DNA of 64,000 bases from Streptomyces sp. A 4/2 (GCF_940670765.1 NZ_CALNVW010000009.1:62001-126000), one strand, 5' to 3'; shown: positions 39,294 through 48,868, counted from the first letter of the stretch. Notes: generated by a model from the sequence alone, not told the origin. Program-made: numbers and translations.

Positions 39294-41708
39294 TCAGTCC
39301 CGCAGCAGATCCGGTACGCCCGCCCCGTCCGGCGCGTCACCCGCCGCCGAGACCACCGTGAGCTGCTGTGTGGCCCGGGTCAGCGCCACGTACAGCACCC
39401 GGAGCCCGGCCGGTGACTCGTCCGCGATCTCGGCGGGCGAGACGACCACCGTCGCGTCGTACTCCAGGCCCTTGGCCTCCAGGCTGCCGAGCGCCACCAC
39501 CCGGTCGCCGAGTTCGGCCAGCCACTTCCTGGCCTGCTCGCGCCGGTTCATGGCGACGACCACACCCACCGTGCCGTCGACCCGCTCCAGCAGCCGCCCG
39601 GCCTCCTCCCGTACGGTCCGGGCCAGGTCCCCGTCGCGTACGACGGCGAACCGCGGCTCGACCCCCGTGGAACGGACCGCCGACGGCGACTCCATCCCCG
39701 GCATGGCCAGCGCCAGCACCTTCGCCGCGAGCTCGGCGATCTCCGCCGGGTTGCGGTAGTTGACGGTCAGCGTGAAGTGGCGGCGCGGGCGGGCGCCGAG
39801 CGCCTCGTCGCGGGCATCGGCCGCCTCGTCCGGGGTCGACCAGGACGACTGGGCCGCGTCCCCGACGATCGTCCAGGTCGCCTGCCTGCCGCGGCGGCCG
39901 ACCATCCGCCACTGCATGGGCGTGAGGTCCTGCGCCTCGTCGACGATGACATGGGCGTACTCGGTGCGCTCCTGCGCCAGCCGCTCGGCCCGCTCCCACT
40001 GGGTCTCCTCGCGGTGCGGCATCAGCTCCTCCAGGCCGGTGAGCTGGTCGAGCGGGTCGTACTCGCGCTTCTTCCGGGGCCGGTGCGGGGTGCCGAGCAG
40101 GGTCTGCAGCTCGTCCAGGAGCGCCACGTCGTGCACGGAGAGCGCCTCCCGCTTGAGGGCGCGGGCCAGCTTGCGCACCTCGCCCTGGTTGAGCACCCGG
40201 CGGGCCCAGCGGCCCAGCCTGCGCTCGTCGGCCATCGCGGCGAGCACCCCGCGCGGGGTCAGCTCGGGCCACCAGGCGTCCAGGAACTCCAGGAAGCTGT
40301 CCTCGTTCGACACGTCGTCGTCGAAGGTGGAGCGCAGCTCGGCGGCCAGTTCGGGGTCCGTGTAGCGCCCGCGGCCGTTGGACTTCGCCCACAGCGCGTC
40401 GAGCACCAGACGCCGGGCGCGCGGGCGCAGCAGGTTGACGGGGGCGGTGCCGCCGAGGACGTTGTGGCGGATGCGCCGGAGCTCGTCGGCGTCCAGTTCG
40501 AGGCGCCCGCCGAAGGCGACGACGCGCAGCCGGTCCGGGGTACCACCGCGTGTCCCGTCCTGGGACGACTCCTGATCCGACTTCTGATCCGACTTCTGAT
40601 CCGCCGGGGACTCGCCGAAGGCCAGCTGCTCGCCCTCCTGGGCGCCGCCACGGCTCCTGCCCCGGGCCGGGCGGCCCGAGCTGCCCTCCAGGGCCCCACG
40701 GGCCGCTCTGCGCAGCACCTGGAGCATCCGGGAGGAGCCCTTGATGCGGGCGACGGCCGGCTCGTCGTACGCCGTCGCCTCCGCACCGTCCACCAGCGAG
40801 CCGACCGCCCGGATCGCGACCTGTCCCTCCTCGCCGAGCGAGGGCAGCACGCCCTCGGTGTACGCCACGAGCAGCGGCGTCGGCGAGACGATCAGGATGC
40901 CGCCCGCGTACCGGCGGCGGTCCTGGTAGAGCAGGTACGCGGCCCGGTGCAGCGCGACGGCCGTCTTGCCGGTGCCGGGCCCGCCCGACACCTCGGTGAC
41001 CGACGCGGCGGGCGCCCGGATCACCAGGTCCTGTTCGGCCTGGATGGACGAGACGATGTCGCGCATGGTGTGGCTGCGGGCCTGCCCGAGGGCGGCCATC
41101 AGCGCGCCGTCCCCGACGACGGCCAGCTCCGTGCCGCCCAGGGCCGCGGTCAGCTCGGGGCGCATCAGGTCGTCCTCGACGCCGAGGACCTTGCGGCCCT
41201 TGGACCGGATCACCCTGCGGCGCACCACCCGGCCCGGGTCGACGGGCGTCGAGCGGTAGAAGGGCGCCGCCGCGGGGGCCCGCCAGTCGATGACCAGCGG
41301 GGAGTAGTCGGAGTCCAGCACGCCGATCCGGCCGATGTGCAGGGTCTCCGCGATGTCGGCGGTGTTGTCGGGCCGTACGGCGTCCTCGGCGGGCTCCACG
41401 GCGGTGTACGCGCCGTCCGGGCCCTTCTTGCCGTCCTTGCCCAGGAGCAGGTCGACGCGGCCGAAGAGGAAGTCCTCGAACTCGTTGTTGAGGCGGTTGA
41501 GGTGGATGCCCGCCCGGAAGACCTGGGCGTCCCGCTCGGCGAGCGCGCCGGGCGTGCCGACCTGGCCGCGCTGGGCGGCGTCGTTCATGAGGAATTCAGC
41601 CTCGTGGATCTTCTCCTCAAGGCGGCGGTACACCTGGTCCAGGTGCTCCTGCTCGATCGCGATCTCGCGGTCTCTGACCGAGTCGACAGCGGCATCCTGC
41701 GCGGCCAC
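39294..41708 (-). CDS. HelD-type helicase interacting with RNA polymerase
   Basis: The 804-residue protein starts with a long coiled coil (RDREIAIEQEHLDQVYRRLEEKIHEAEFLMNDAAQRGQ), as in HelD proteins that insert into RNA polymerase, followed by a UvrD-like 1A domain with Walker A SGGPGTGKTAVALHRAAY and later motifs VDEAQDLTPMQW and LYVALTRATQQL. A 45-residue hydrophilic insert with DQKSDQKSDQESSQDG lies near residues 345-390. Actinobacterial HelD (HelR in S. venezuelae) removes RNA polymerase from DNA and can give rifamycin tolerance. GTG 41708 has AAGGGGG upstream. It was likely annotated as UvrD/Rep in the past. Confidence 0.9.
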   Translation of the reverse strand: MAAQDAAVDSVRDREIAIEQEHLDQVYRRLEEKIHEAEFLMNDAAQRGQVGTPGALAERDAQVFRAGIHLNRLNNEFEDFLFGRVDLLLGKDGKKGPDGAYTAVEPAEDAVRPDNTADIAETLHIGRIGVLDSDYSPLVIDWRAPAAAPFYRSTPVDPGRVVRRRVIRSKGRKVLGVEDDLMRPELTAALGGTELAVVGDGALMAALGQARSHTMRDIVSSIQAEQDLVIRAPAASVTEVSGGPGTGKTAVALHRAAYLLYQDRRRYAGGILIVSPTPLLVAYTEGVLPSLGEEGQVAIRAVGSLVDGAEATAYDEPAVARIKGSSRMLQVLRRAARGALEGSSGRPARGRSRGGAQEGEQLAFGESPADQKSDQKSDQESSQDGTRGGTPDRLRVVAFGGRLELDADELRRIRHNVLGGTAPVNLLRPRARRLVLDALWAKSNGRGRYTDPELAAELRSTFDDDVSNEDSFLEFLDAWWPELTPRGVLAAMADERRLGRWARRVLNQGEVRKLARALKREALSVHDVALLDELQTLLGTPHRPRKKREYDPLDQLTGLEELMPHREETQWERAERLAQERTEYAHVIVDEAQDLTPMQWRMVGRRGRQATWTIVGDAAQSSWSTPDEAADARDEALGARPRRHFTLTVNYRNPAEIAELAAKVLALAMPGMESPSAVRSTGVEPRFAVVRDGDLARTVREEAGRLLERVDGTVGVVVAMNRREQARKWLAELGDRVVALGSLEAKGLEYDATVVVSPAEIADESPAGLRVLYVALTRATQQLTVVSAAGDAPDGAGVPDLLRD

Positions 41709-41874
41709 TGAGGCCCCCTTCTTGCATGCATTGGGCGACCGTCAACCCTATGCGAAGGCGGAGCTTATGTCAGGCGGCGTTCAGCGGGTGTTCAGGGGGC
41801 CCGGGGAGAGCCCCGGAAGTCCGGGGGGCAGGGAGCCGCCGGAGCACCCCCCGGAAGTCCGCGGCGCAGGGGCC

Positions 41875-41907
41875 GCTGCCGAGCGGGCCCCGGGCCCCCT
41901 CGGCAGC
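41875..41907 (-). terminator. Strong hairpin downstream of CGNR gene
   Basis: GCTGCCGAGCGGGCCC (41875-41890) pairs with GGGCCCCCTCGGCAGC (41892-41907) with one mismatch and a single central base. It is 37 nt past the CGNR gene stop. Confidence 0.7.
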
Positions 41908-41943
41908 GGGCCCCCCCCTCCGCGGCGGGCCACCGGCGAACCC

Positions 41944-42525
41944 TCAGGTGCGGGCCGCGACGGCCGCCCTGCGCCGGTGTCTGGCGACCCGCTCCCGGTT
42001 GCCGCAGACCTCGCTGGAGCACCAGCGGCGGCGGTGCCCCCGTGAGGTGTCCAGATAGAGCCGACGGCAGTTGTCGCCCTCGCACTGGCGCAGCAGGGCG
42101 CGGGCCGCGGGGTCGGTGAGCAGGTCGACGGCGTCGCGGGCGACGACGGCCAGCAGGGCGGCCGGACCGGGAGCCGCGGCCAGCTCCCCGACGAGCCTGC
42201 CACCCGCGCCGCGCACGGCCCGCAGGACCGGAGGCGCGACCGCCGCGCGGGCGTTGACCTCCGCGAGGGCGCTCTCCGCCACGCGTCCGGCGACCTCGGC
42301 CCGTATCAACTCCGCGATGTGGCAGCGGAGTTCGATGAAAGCGGCCACCCAGTCGGCGTCCGGCACCGGCAGCGGCGTACCGGCCGGGACCAGCCCGGAA
42401 CCGGTGAGCCAGGCGGCCAGTCGCCGCCCGCAGTCGAGTTGTTCGACGGCTTCCGACTCCGTCGCCAACAGGTCCAGGCAGATGCGCCCTGAATCGAACC
42501 GCAACTCGTACGCGTGCGTACCCAT
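41944..42525 (-). CDS. CGNR zinc-finger (ABATE-type) protein
   Basis: The 193-residue protein has the ABATE domain (MGTHAYELRFDSGRICLDLLAT at its start) and a C-terminal zinc finger CEGDNCRRLYLDTSRG then WCSSEVCGNRERVARHR, where CGNR gives the family name. The finger suggests nucleic acid binding. The only ATG has AAGGGG almost against it, so it may be translated leaderless or from poor spacing. Function unknown, probably a stress-related regulator. Confidence 0.9.
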   Translation of the reverse strand: MGTHAYELRFDSGRICLDLLATESEAVEQLDCGRRLAAWLTGSGLVPAGTPLPVPDADWVAAFIELRCHIAELIRAEVAGRVAESALAEVNARAAVAPPVLRAVRGAGGRLVGELAAAPGPAALLAVVARDAVDLLTDPAARALLRQCEGDNCRRLYLDTSRGHRRRWCSSEVCGNRERVARHRRRAAVAART

Positions 42526-42578
42526 ACCCCTTACAGTGCCCGGCCGCACGCCGCCCCGTAACCCCCTGTCGGTCGCGC

Positions 42579-43118
42579 TCAGTTCCCGTCGTGCAGGATC
42601 CGCTGGAAGAGCCGGTGGTCGCGCCACTCGCCGTTGATGTGCAGATAGCGAGGGGCGACGCCGTACGGCTCGAAGCCGCACTTGGTGAGGACCCGCTGCG
42701 AGGCCACGTTGTCGAGCAGGGTTCCGGCCTCGACGCGGTGCAGCCCGAGCTCGTCCCGCGCGACCCGGCACATCTCCTCCACGGCGCCGGACGCGACACC
42801 GCGGCCCGTGCAGCCGGCGTCCACCCAGTAGCCGAGGGTGGCACTGCGGAACGGTCCGAGGGCGATGCTGTTGAGCGTGATGGTGCCCACGAGGCGCCCG
42901 CTCGTGGTCTCCTCCATCACCCACGGCAGCACCCGCCCGGCGTCCCGGTCGGCCAGCGTGCTCCGCAGCCGGTCCAGCTGGCCCGCACCCGTGAAGAAGG
43001 ACTCTGGCCTGTCCGGCTCCCAGGGCCGCAGATGTTCGCGGTTGCGGCGGTAGGCGGCGGCGAGCGGCTCGGCGTCGGACAGCGCGGCCGAGCGCAGGAG
43101 TATGCCGTCGATCATCAT
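42579..43118 (-). CDS. GNAT N-acetyltransferase, RimJ/RimL type
   Basis: The 179-residue protein begins MMIDGILLRSAALSDAEPLAAAYRRN and has the acetyl-CoA motif A GYWVDAGCTGRGVASGAVEEMCRVA and motif B with NVASQRVLTKCGFEPYGVAPRY. Such enzymes acetylate N-terminal residues of ribosomal or other proteins, or small molecules. It is separated from the HemD fusion gene by 107 bp and may have its own promoter. Confidence 0.92.
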   Translation of the reverse strand: MMIDGILLRSAALSDAEPLAAAYRRNREHLRPWEPDRPESFFTGAGQLDRLRSTLADRDAGRVLPWVMEETTSGRLVGTITLNSIALGPFRSATLGYWVDAGCTGRGVASGAVEEMCRVARDELGLHRVEAGTLLDNVASQRVLTKCGFEPYGVAPRYLHINGEWRDHRLFQRILHDGN

Positions 43119-43225
43119 TTCTGCACGGTAACCCGGGGCCGGACGTACCGTGATCCGACGGCCGCTGAAACGGACCGTGCTGTCGGCCGCCCCGGAGCCC
43201 CCGGCCCCACGATGCGCGGACCGCC

Positions 43226-44362
43226 CTACCCCACGTGCGCCCCCGGCTCCAGCTCCAGCCGGTAGCCCCGTTTGACGACCGTCCGGATCAGCTCCGGCGA
43301 GCCGAGGGCCGTACGCAGCCGGGTCATCGCCGTCTCCACGGCGTGTTCGTCGCGGCCCGCCCCGGGCAGCGCCGTCAGCAGCTCCGCGCGGGACACCACC
43401 CGGCCCGGCCGGCGGGCGAGCGTACGCAGCAGGGCCATGCCCGCCGGGGACACCGGGCGCAGGGTGTCGTCCACCAGGACCGCCTGGCCACGGATCTGGA
43501 CCCGATGGCCCGCCACGGGCAACACCGGTGCTCCGGCGGGGAGTTGCTCGCAGAGGAGCTGGACCATCGGGGCCAGCCTGAAGCGTTCCGGCTGGAGCGT
43601 GCCGACCCCCTCGGCCTGAAGGGGCCGCGCGGTGACCGGGCCCACGCAGAGGGCCAGGACGTCCCGGCCGAGCGCGGCCAGCAGTTCCGTACGCAGTCCC
43701 CGCACCTCCGCACGGGCCAGCAGCGAGACGGCCGCGGGCGCGCTGGTGAAGGTCAGGGCGTCGACGGAACGGGCGAGCGTGTCGTCCAGCAGACGGTCGA
43801 GCGGGCCGATGTCCTCGGGCGCCACCCACCGGTACACCGGTACGCCGACGACCTCGGCGCCCGCCGCCCGCAGCGCGTCCACGAACCCCGGCACCGGTTC
43901 GCCGTGCAGCTGGATCGAGATCCGCCGGCCGTCGACGCCCTCGGCGAGCAGCCGGTCCAGCACCTCCGCCATCGACTCGGACGCGGGCGACCAGGTCTCG
44001 GTCAGTCCGGCGGCCCGGATCGCGCCCTTGACCTTGGGGCCGCGGGCGAGGATCTCCGTCCCGCGCAGCAGGTCGACGAGCGCCCCGGCGGGGCCCCAGC
44101 CGTCCGCGGCCTCTATCCACCCGCGGAACCCGATGGCGGTGGTCGCGACGACGACATCGGGCGGATCGGCGGTCAACTCGGCGGTGGCCGACCGGAGTTC
44201 GCTGTCGTCGGCCAGCGGTACGGTGCGCAGCGCGGGCGCGTGCCGGACCGTAGCGCCACGCCGCTGGAGCAGCGCGACGAGCTCTTCGGCCCGCCGGGCG
44301 GCGGTCACGCCGACGGTGAATCCGGCAAGGGGGCCGGGCTGGGGTGGTGCGGTGTCCTGCAT
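43226..44362 (-). CDS. Uroporphyrinogen-III synthase domain fused to winged-helix DNA-binding domain
   Basis: Residues 1-255 match HemD-like uroporphyrinogen-III synthase (FTVGVTAARRAEELVALLQRRGATVRHAPAL; VDALTFTSAPAAVSLLARA). Residues 265-375 form an OmpR/PhoB-type winged helix (GQAVLVDDTLRPVSPAGMALLRTLARRPGRVVSR; VETAMTRLRTALG; IRTVVKRGYRLEL). The fusion suggests a regulator that senses a tetrapyrrole or that links siroheme/heme supply to gene expression, as seen near nitrite reductase genes in some actinobacteria. GGGAG lies about 10 nt before the ATG. Confidence 0.92.
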   Translation of the reverse strand: MQDTAPPQPGPLAGFTVGVTAARRAEELVALLQRRGATVRHAPALRTVPLADDSELRSATAELTADPPDVVVATTAIGFRGWIEAADGWGPAGALVDLLRGTEILARGPKVKGAIRAAGLTETWSPASESMAEVLDRLLAEGVDGRRISIQLHGEPVPGFVDALRAAGAEVVGVPVYRWVAPEDIGPLDRLLDDTLARSVDALTFTSAPAAVSLLARAEVRGLRTELLAALGRDVLALCVGPVTARPLQAEGVGTLQPERFRLAPMVQLLCEQLPAGAPVLPVAGHRVQIRGQAVLVDDTLRPVSPAGMALLRTLARRPGRVVSRAELLTALPGAGRDEHAVETAMTRLRTALGSPELIRTVVKRGYRLELEPGAHVG

Positions 44363-44531
44363 GGTCGGCGAGTCTCCCAGGAACGCGTGACGGGTGCGGC
44401 CCGACAGTAATTCCTGAGCAATTCCTGGGTGTTACGCCCGCGTGTCACCCGGTTCCGCAGGGGGAGCCGCGCCCGCGAACTCCCTGTGTGGCGGGAGCCG
44501 CGCCCCGGAACCCCCTGCGTGCCGACGGGAT

Positions 44532-45842
44532 CTACGCCGGTGTCTCCCCCGGCACCGCCCGCAGCCCGCCCGGCCACCGTCCGGTGCGCCGGTCCGCGCG
44601 CCCCGCGCCGTCGGGCCAGAGCCGGGGTCGGCGCCCGGCCGCCAGGTCCTCGATCCAGCCCACCGCCAGCACCGTCAGGCCGATCAGCGGCCAGACCGCC
44701 ACGAACATCCAGACGTTGTACGTCGTGGTCAGCAGGGTGTCGAACCGGTCCTCGACGAACGGGATGTTGTACAGCTGGTCGATCAGCGGCACGGTGGCCA
44801 TGATCAGCGCGTTGTGCCAGAGGTAGACGGTCACCGCGCGGTTGTTGGTCAGCGTGATCACCCGGTCGAACTTCGCCAGTCTGGCGGGCAGTTGCTGCCA
44901 GGAGGGCGAGTACGCGAGGAGCAGCGCGCAGGCGCCCAGCGACCAGGTGGCCTGCGCGAGCGGGATGTCGTTGAGGTCCCAGCCGTCCGGGCCGAGGTGG
45001 CCGGACGCCCACCAGAGGCCGAAGCCCATCACCGGGACCGCACAGGACACCAGGAAGTACCGCGGGACCTTCCGGAGCAGTCCGTCCTGGTGGGCGAAGC
45101 CCAGGATCCAGCAGGAGCCGTAGACCGCGAAGTCCGTGAGCGCCAGGCCGAATTCGCCGGGGACCGTCACCAGTCCGGTACCCACCACCGCGGTCAGCGC
45201 GAGAGGCGCGAACAGCGTCGGCCACGGGAGCCTGCGGAACGCCTTGAGCAGCAGCGGCGAGAGCAGTACGAACCAGAGGTAGGCGCGCAGGTACCAGAGC
45301 GGCCCCACCGCCTGGTCCGGCCAGCTCTGTTCCAGCCAGCCGGACGCGGAGCCGAGCGAGTCCGGGTACGGCGGGGCGCCGACCGGTACGACGTAGAGGA
45401 GCACCTTCGTGACGGAGGGCCGCCACCCGGCGTACACCATCATCCCGACCATCAGCGCGCCGAACGCCCACATCGGCGGCAGCAGCCGGCGGACCCGGCC
45501 GCGGATGACGCCCCACGCGGGGCGGGCCAGTGAGCGGGCCATGAGCGAGCCGGCGAGCGCGAACATCACGCCCATGGACGGGAAGACGACGGACAGCCAG
45601 GCCCAGCCGAAGAGGTGGTAGAAGACCACCCGGACCAGGGCCGTGGTGCGCAGCAGGTCGAGATAGCGGTCGCGGCCCGGCGGACGGGTCGGAGGGCGGT
45701 TCGGAGCGGGCGGACCCGGCGGGGCCGGGGTGGCTGCTGGGGTGGTGGCTGCGGTGGTGGCTGCGGTAGTGGCCCCGGCGCCGTCCGGAGAAGCGCCCGG
45801 CGTCGTGCCCGGCGTGATGCCCGGCGTGGTGGTGGCGGTCAT
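44532..45842 (-). CDS. Membrane acyltransferase, OafA/family 3
   Basis: The 436-residue protein has a Thr/Pro/Ala-rich N-terminus of 55 residues, then about ten membrane helices and the family motifs RDRYLDLLRTTALVRVVFYHLFGW (His in VVFYH), GWRPSVTKVLLYV and VYLWHNALIMATV. It would O-acylate a surface polysaccharide on the outer membrane face. ATG 45842 overlaps the deacetylase-glycosyltransferase stop, so it is the last gene of a three-gene operon. Confidence 0.92.
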   Translation of the reverse strand: MTATTTPGITPGTTPGASPDGAGATTAATTAATTPAATPAPPGPPAPNRPPTRPPGRDRYLDLLRTTALVRVVFYHLFGWAWLSVVFPSMGVMFALAGSLMARSLARPAWGVIRGRVRRLLPPMWAFGALMVGMMVYAGWRPSVTKVLLYVVPVGAPPYPDSLGSASGWLEQSWPDQAVGPLWYLRAYLWFVLLSPLLLKAFRRLPWPTLFAPLALTAVVGTGLVTVPGEFGLALTDFAVYGSCWILGFAHQDGLLRKVPRYFLVSCAVPVMGFGLWWASGHLGPDGWDLNDIPLAQATWSLGACALLLAYSPSWQQLPARLAKFDRVITLTNNRAVTVYLWHNALIMATVPLIDQLYNIPFVEDRFDTLLTTTYNVWMFVAVWPLIGLTVLAVGWIEDLAAGRRPRLWPDGAGRADRRTGRWPGGLRAVPGETPA

Positions 45843-48067
45843 CGGACGGGCCTCCGGTCGTCGTTGCTGTCGCTGCGGCCACTTCGGTCGCCGCCGTCAC
45901 CATCGTCGCCGCTGTCACAGGCCTCCCCGACCCGCTGCCCACCGCGGCGGCGCGGGGCGGGCACCGCTCCCGGCGCCTCGACCACCCCCGTACGGCGAAG
46001 TTTCTGCCAGCGCAGCCGTCCCCCGGTGAGCGCCGTGATCCAGGACTGGAGCAGCACGGTGTACATCAGCTGCCGGTAGAGGATCTGCTGGAGCGGGAGC
46101 GACACCAGGTGGCGCAGCCGTTCCCGGTCGAGCCGGAAGGCGTACGCGGCGCACCCGCCCTGGAGGGCGAGCACCGCGAACCAGGCAAGGACGGTCTTCT
46201 GGGTCGGCCCGAAGATCAGCCCGTACAGCAGGAAGACATCGATGAGCGGAGCCAGCAGCGGTGCCAGGACCATGAAGAGGGCCACCAGCGGCAGCCCGAC
46301 CCGGCCGAACCGTCCCGACGGGCCGCGCTCGACGAGGGCGCGGCGGTGCTTCCAGATCGCCTGCATCGTCCCGTACGACCAGCGGTAGCGCTGTGACCAG
46401 AGCTGCTGCACGGTCGCGGGCGCCTCGGTCCAGGCGCGGGCGTTCTCCGCGTAGACCACGCGCCAGCCACCGCGGTGCAGGGCCATCGTGACGTCGGTGT
46501 CCTCGGCGAGGGTGTCGTCGCTCATCCCGCCGACGGCGGCCAGCGCCTCGCGGCGGAAGGCACCGACGGCGCCGGGGATCGTGGGCATGCAGCGCAGTAC
46601 GTCGTACATGCGGCGGTCGAGGTTGAAGCCCATCACGTACTCGATGTGCTGCCAGGCGCCGATGAGGCTGTCCTTGTTGCCGACCTTGGCGTTGCCCGCG
46701 ACCGCGCCGACCCGTGGGTCCCCGAAGGGCTGCACCAGTTCGCCGACGGTGGACGGTTCGAAGACGGTGTCGCCGTCCATCATCACGACGAGTTCGTACC
46801 GGGCGTGCGCGATACCGGTGTCGAGGGCGGCCGGCTTGCCGGAATTGCGCTGGCGCACCACCCGCACACCGGGCAGCCGCATCGCCTCGACCAGGTCAGC
46901 GGTGCCGTCCGTCGAGCCGTCGTCGATGACGATGACCTCCACCGGGTGCTCGCTCGCCATCAGCGAACGGACGGTGTTGGCGATGCATTCCCGCTCGTTG
47001 TACGCCGGTACGAGGACGGAGACCGGTTCGGTGACCGGTGGCCCCCAGCGGAAGTCCGGGGCGCGCACCCGGCGGGCGTGTACGAAGGACAGCACCAGCA
47101 TCAGTCCGAAGCGGGCGAAGACCAGGACGCCGACCACGGCGAGGCAGACGATCAGCACCCCGGTGGCGTCGTCGGAGAGACCGACGGCGAAGACGAACGC
47201 CTTGCCGCGCCACAGCTCGGGCCCGCTGACCGGGGTCTGCGCGGACGGTGCGCCCAGCGCGTCGGTGAGGCTGGCGAACTCGTAGCCCTGGTGCTGGAGT
47301 TCGGGCAGGTAGCGGCCGAGCGCGGCGACGGTCTGCGCCCGGTTCCCGCCCGAGTCGTGCATGAGCACGATCGCGCCCCTGCCGCCCACGGGCGTGGCGT
47401 TGCGCAGGATCGTGGGGACGCCGGGCCGCTGCCAGTCCTCGCTGTCGACGGAGTCGAGCACGGTGATGTAGCCACGGCTGCCGATGTACTTCACGACCGG
47501 CCAGTTCTTGTCGTCGAGCGCGTCCGCGAACGACGAGTAGGGCGGCCGGAAGAGCGAGGAGCGGATACCGGCCGCGCCTGCGAGGGCAAGCTGTGTCTGG
47601 GAGAGCTCCCAGTCGATCCGGGTCCTGGACTGGTACGAGAGGTCGGGGTGGTTGAAGGTGTGCACGCCCACCTCGTGCCCCTCGTCGACCATGCGTCTGA
47701 CCAGGCCGGGATAGCGGGAGGCCATGGTGCCGGTGACGAAGAAGACCGCGTGGGCGTGGTACTTCTTCAGCTCGTCGAGGACCTTCGGGGTCCACTCGGG
47801 GTCGGGTCCGTCGTCGAAGGTCAGGACGATCTTGTGGTCCGGGATCCGCAGGCTGGTGGGCCCGCCCGGGGCGCGGGCGTCGATGACCGGCCCGCCGCCG
47901 AGGATGCGCCCGGGGACCTGGTCGGTCGCGGCCGGGGGGCGGACCCGGTGGTCGGCGACGATCTCGCTGTGCACGTAGCCGCGTACGACCAGCATGCCGA
48001 AGAGCGCGACGAGCAGCAGCAGCGGCAGGAGATAGCGCATGGGCACCCTGCGCCGGACGGTTCTCAT
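45839..48067 (-). CDS. Polysaccharide deacetylase fused to GT2 glycosyltransferase
   Basis: The 742-residue protein is membrane anchored (LLPLLLLVALFGMLVVRGYV). The NodB deacetylase domain has the catalytic Asp in VLTFDDGPDPEWTP and the metal site HTFNHPDLS. After a second helix region, the GT2 domain has VIDDGSTDGTADL, MMDGDT (DxD), AEDTDVT and QRYRWSYG (QxxRW), the hyaluronan/chitin/poly-GlcNAc synthase set, then several C-terminal helices. It would make and de-N-acetylate a beta-linked amino-sugar polymer. The C-terminal tail is very acidic (GDDGDGGDRS). Confidence 0.94.
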   Translation of the reverse strand: MRTVRRRVPMRYLLPLLLLVALFGMLVVRGYVHSEIVADHRVRPPAATDQVPGRILGGGPVIDARAPGGPTSLRIPDHKIVLTFDDGPDPEWTPKVLDELKKYHAHAVFFVTGTMASRYPGLVRRMVDEGHEVGVHTFNHPDLSYQSRTRIDWELSQTQLALAGAAGIRSSLFRPPYSSFADALDDKNWPVVKYIGSRGYITVLDSVDSEDWQRPGVPTILRNATPVGGRGAIVLMHDSGGNRAQTVAALGRYLPELQHQGYEFASLTDALGAPSAQTPVSGPELWRGKAFVFAVGLSDDATGVLIVCLAVVGVLVFARFGLMLVLSFVHARRVRAPDFRWGPPVTEPVSVLVPAYNERECIANTVRSLMASEHPVEVIVIDDGSTDGTADLVEAMRLPGVRVVRQRNSGKPAALDTGIAHARYELVVMMDGDTVFEPSTVGELVQPFGDPRVGAVAGNAKVGNKDSLIGAWQHIEYVMGFNLDRRMYDVLRCMPTIPGAVGAFRREALAAVGGMSDDTLAEDTDVTMALHRGGWRVVYAENARAWTEAPATVQQLWSQRYRWSYGTMQAIWKHRRALVERGPSGRFGRVGLPLVALFMVLAPLLAPLIDVFLLYGLIFGPTQKTVLAWFAVLALQGGCAAYAFRLDRERLRHLVSLPLQQILYRQLMYTVLLQSWITALTGGRLRWQKLRRTGVVEAPGAVPAPRRRGGQRVGEACDSGDDGDGGDRSGRSDSNDDRRPVR

Positions 48068-48070
48068 CTT

Positions 48071-48868
48071 CTACGGGGCGCCTTCTGCGGAGTCGGACTG
48101 CGCCGGAGCGGGCGCGGTCGCGCTGTCGGAGGGGGTGGGACCGGCCGAGGGGGGTGGCACCGCGGTGCCACCGGTCGGCGGTCCCGGGGTCCCGGCCGGG
48201 ACCTCGGTCCCGTCACCGGGGACACGGGAGGGGGGCTGGACGGGCCTTCCGGGAGCCGCCGCCACGCGCAGCTGCTTCGACCTGGCGGCGCCGACGCCGA
48301 CCGCCACACCGCGCGACACGGCGGCCCTCGCCTTCGGCACTCCCGCATACGCGCCCTCCGCGGGTACGGGAACGTGCCCGCCTCCCACGACCGGTGCCGG
48401 GGCGACCGGCGCCCGGGGCGCCTCGGGCGCGGCCGGGATCCGCACCCTGTCGGCCTTCTTCCCGGCGGCCGGGCCCGGGATCGACAGCCAGGGTGCGGTG
48501 GAACTGCCGCCGACGACCGTGCTGAGCAGCAGCACCGCGTAACAGGCGCAGCCGAGGGCGACGAGCCAGCCGATACGGCGGTACTTCCGGCTTCTGCGCC
48601 CGCTCACGTCGACGAAGACGGGGCCGTCGGCAGCGTCGGCGAGCGTGCTCCCCTCGCGGGCACGGTCTTCACGGGCACGGCCTTCGCGGGCACGGCCTTC
48701 GCAGGCACGGTCTTCGCAGGCACGTTCCGGCGGACCGGGCAATTCCCGCCCCGCGCCGTCCCGTTGAACCGTCACGTCGGGCAGCTCACGCAGCTCATGC
48801 AACTCACGCAGCTCATCCAGCTGCCCGAAACGGGCACCATCTCGCCATTTATCCACCGTTGCACACAC
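48071..48868 (-). CDS. Single-pass Pro-rich membrane protein of the polysaccharide operon
   Basis: The 265-residue protein has an N-terminal charged part (QLDELRELHELRELPD), repeated AREGRAREDR units encoded by 15-bp repeats, a membrane helix (IGWLVALGCACYAVLLLSTVVGG) and a Pro/Ala/Gly-rich outer part. It precedes the deacetylase-glycosyltransferase gene by 3 nt, so they are coupled. Start GTG 48868 or GTG 48856 both fit. I do not recognise a family; its place suggests a partner or anchor of the synthase. Confidence 0.65.
   Translation of the reverse strand: MCATVDKWRDGARFGQLDELRELHELRELPDVTVQRDGAGRELPGPPERACEDRACEGRAREGRAREDRAREGSTLADAADGPVFVDVSGRRSRKYRRIGWLVALGCACYAVLLLSTVVGGSSTAPWLSIPGPAAGKKADRVRIPAAPEAPRAPVAPAPVVGGGHVPVPAEGAYAGVPKARAAVSRGVAVGVGAARSKQLRVAAAPGRPVQPPSRVPGDGTEVPAGTPGPPTGGTAVPPPSAGPTPSDSATAPAPAQSDSAEGAP
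48667..48726 (-). repeat. Four 15-bp coding repeats
   Basis: CTTCGCGGGCACGGC and variants occur four times in a row, preceded by a partial copy, and encode five-residue AREGR/ACEDR units in the membrane protein's N-terminus. Confidence 0.85.
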
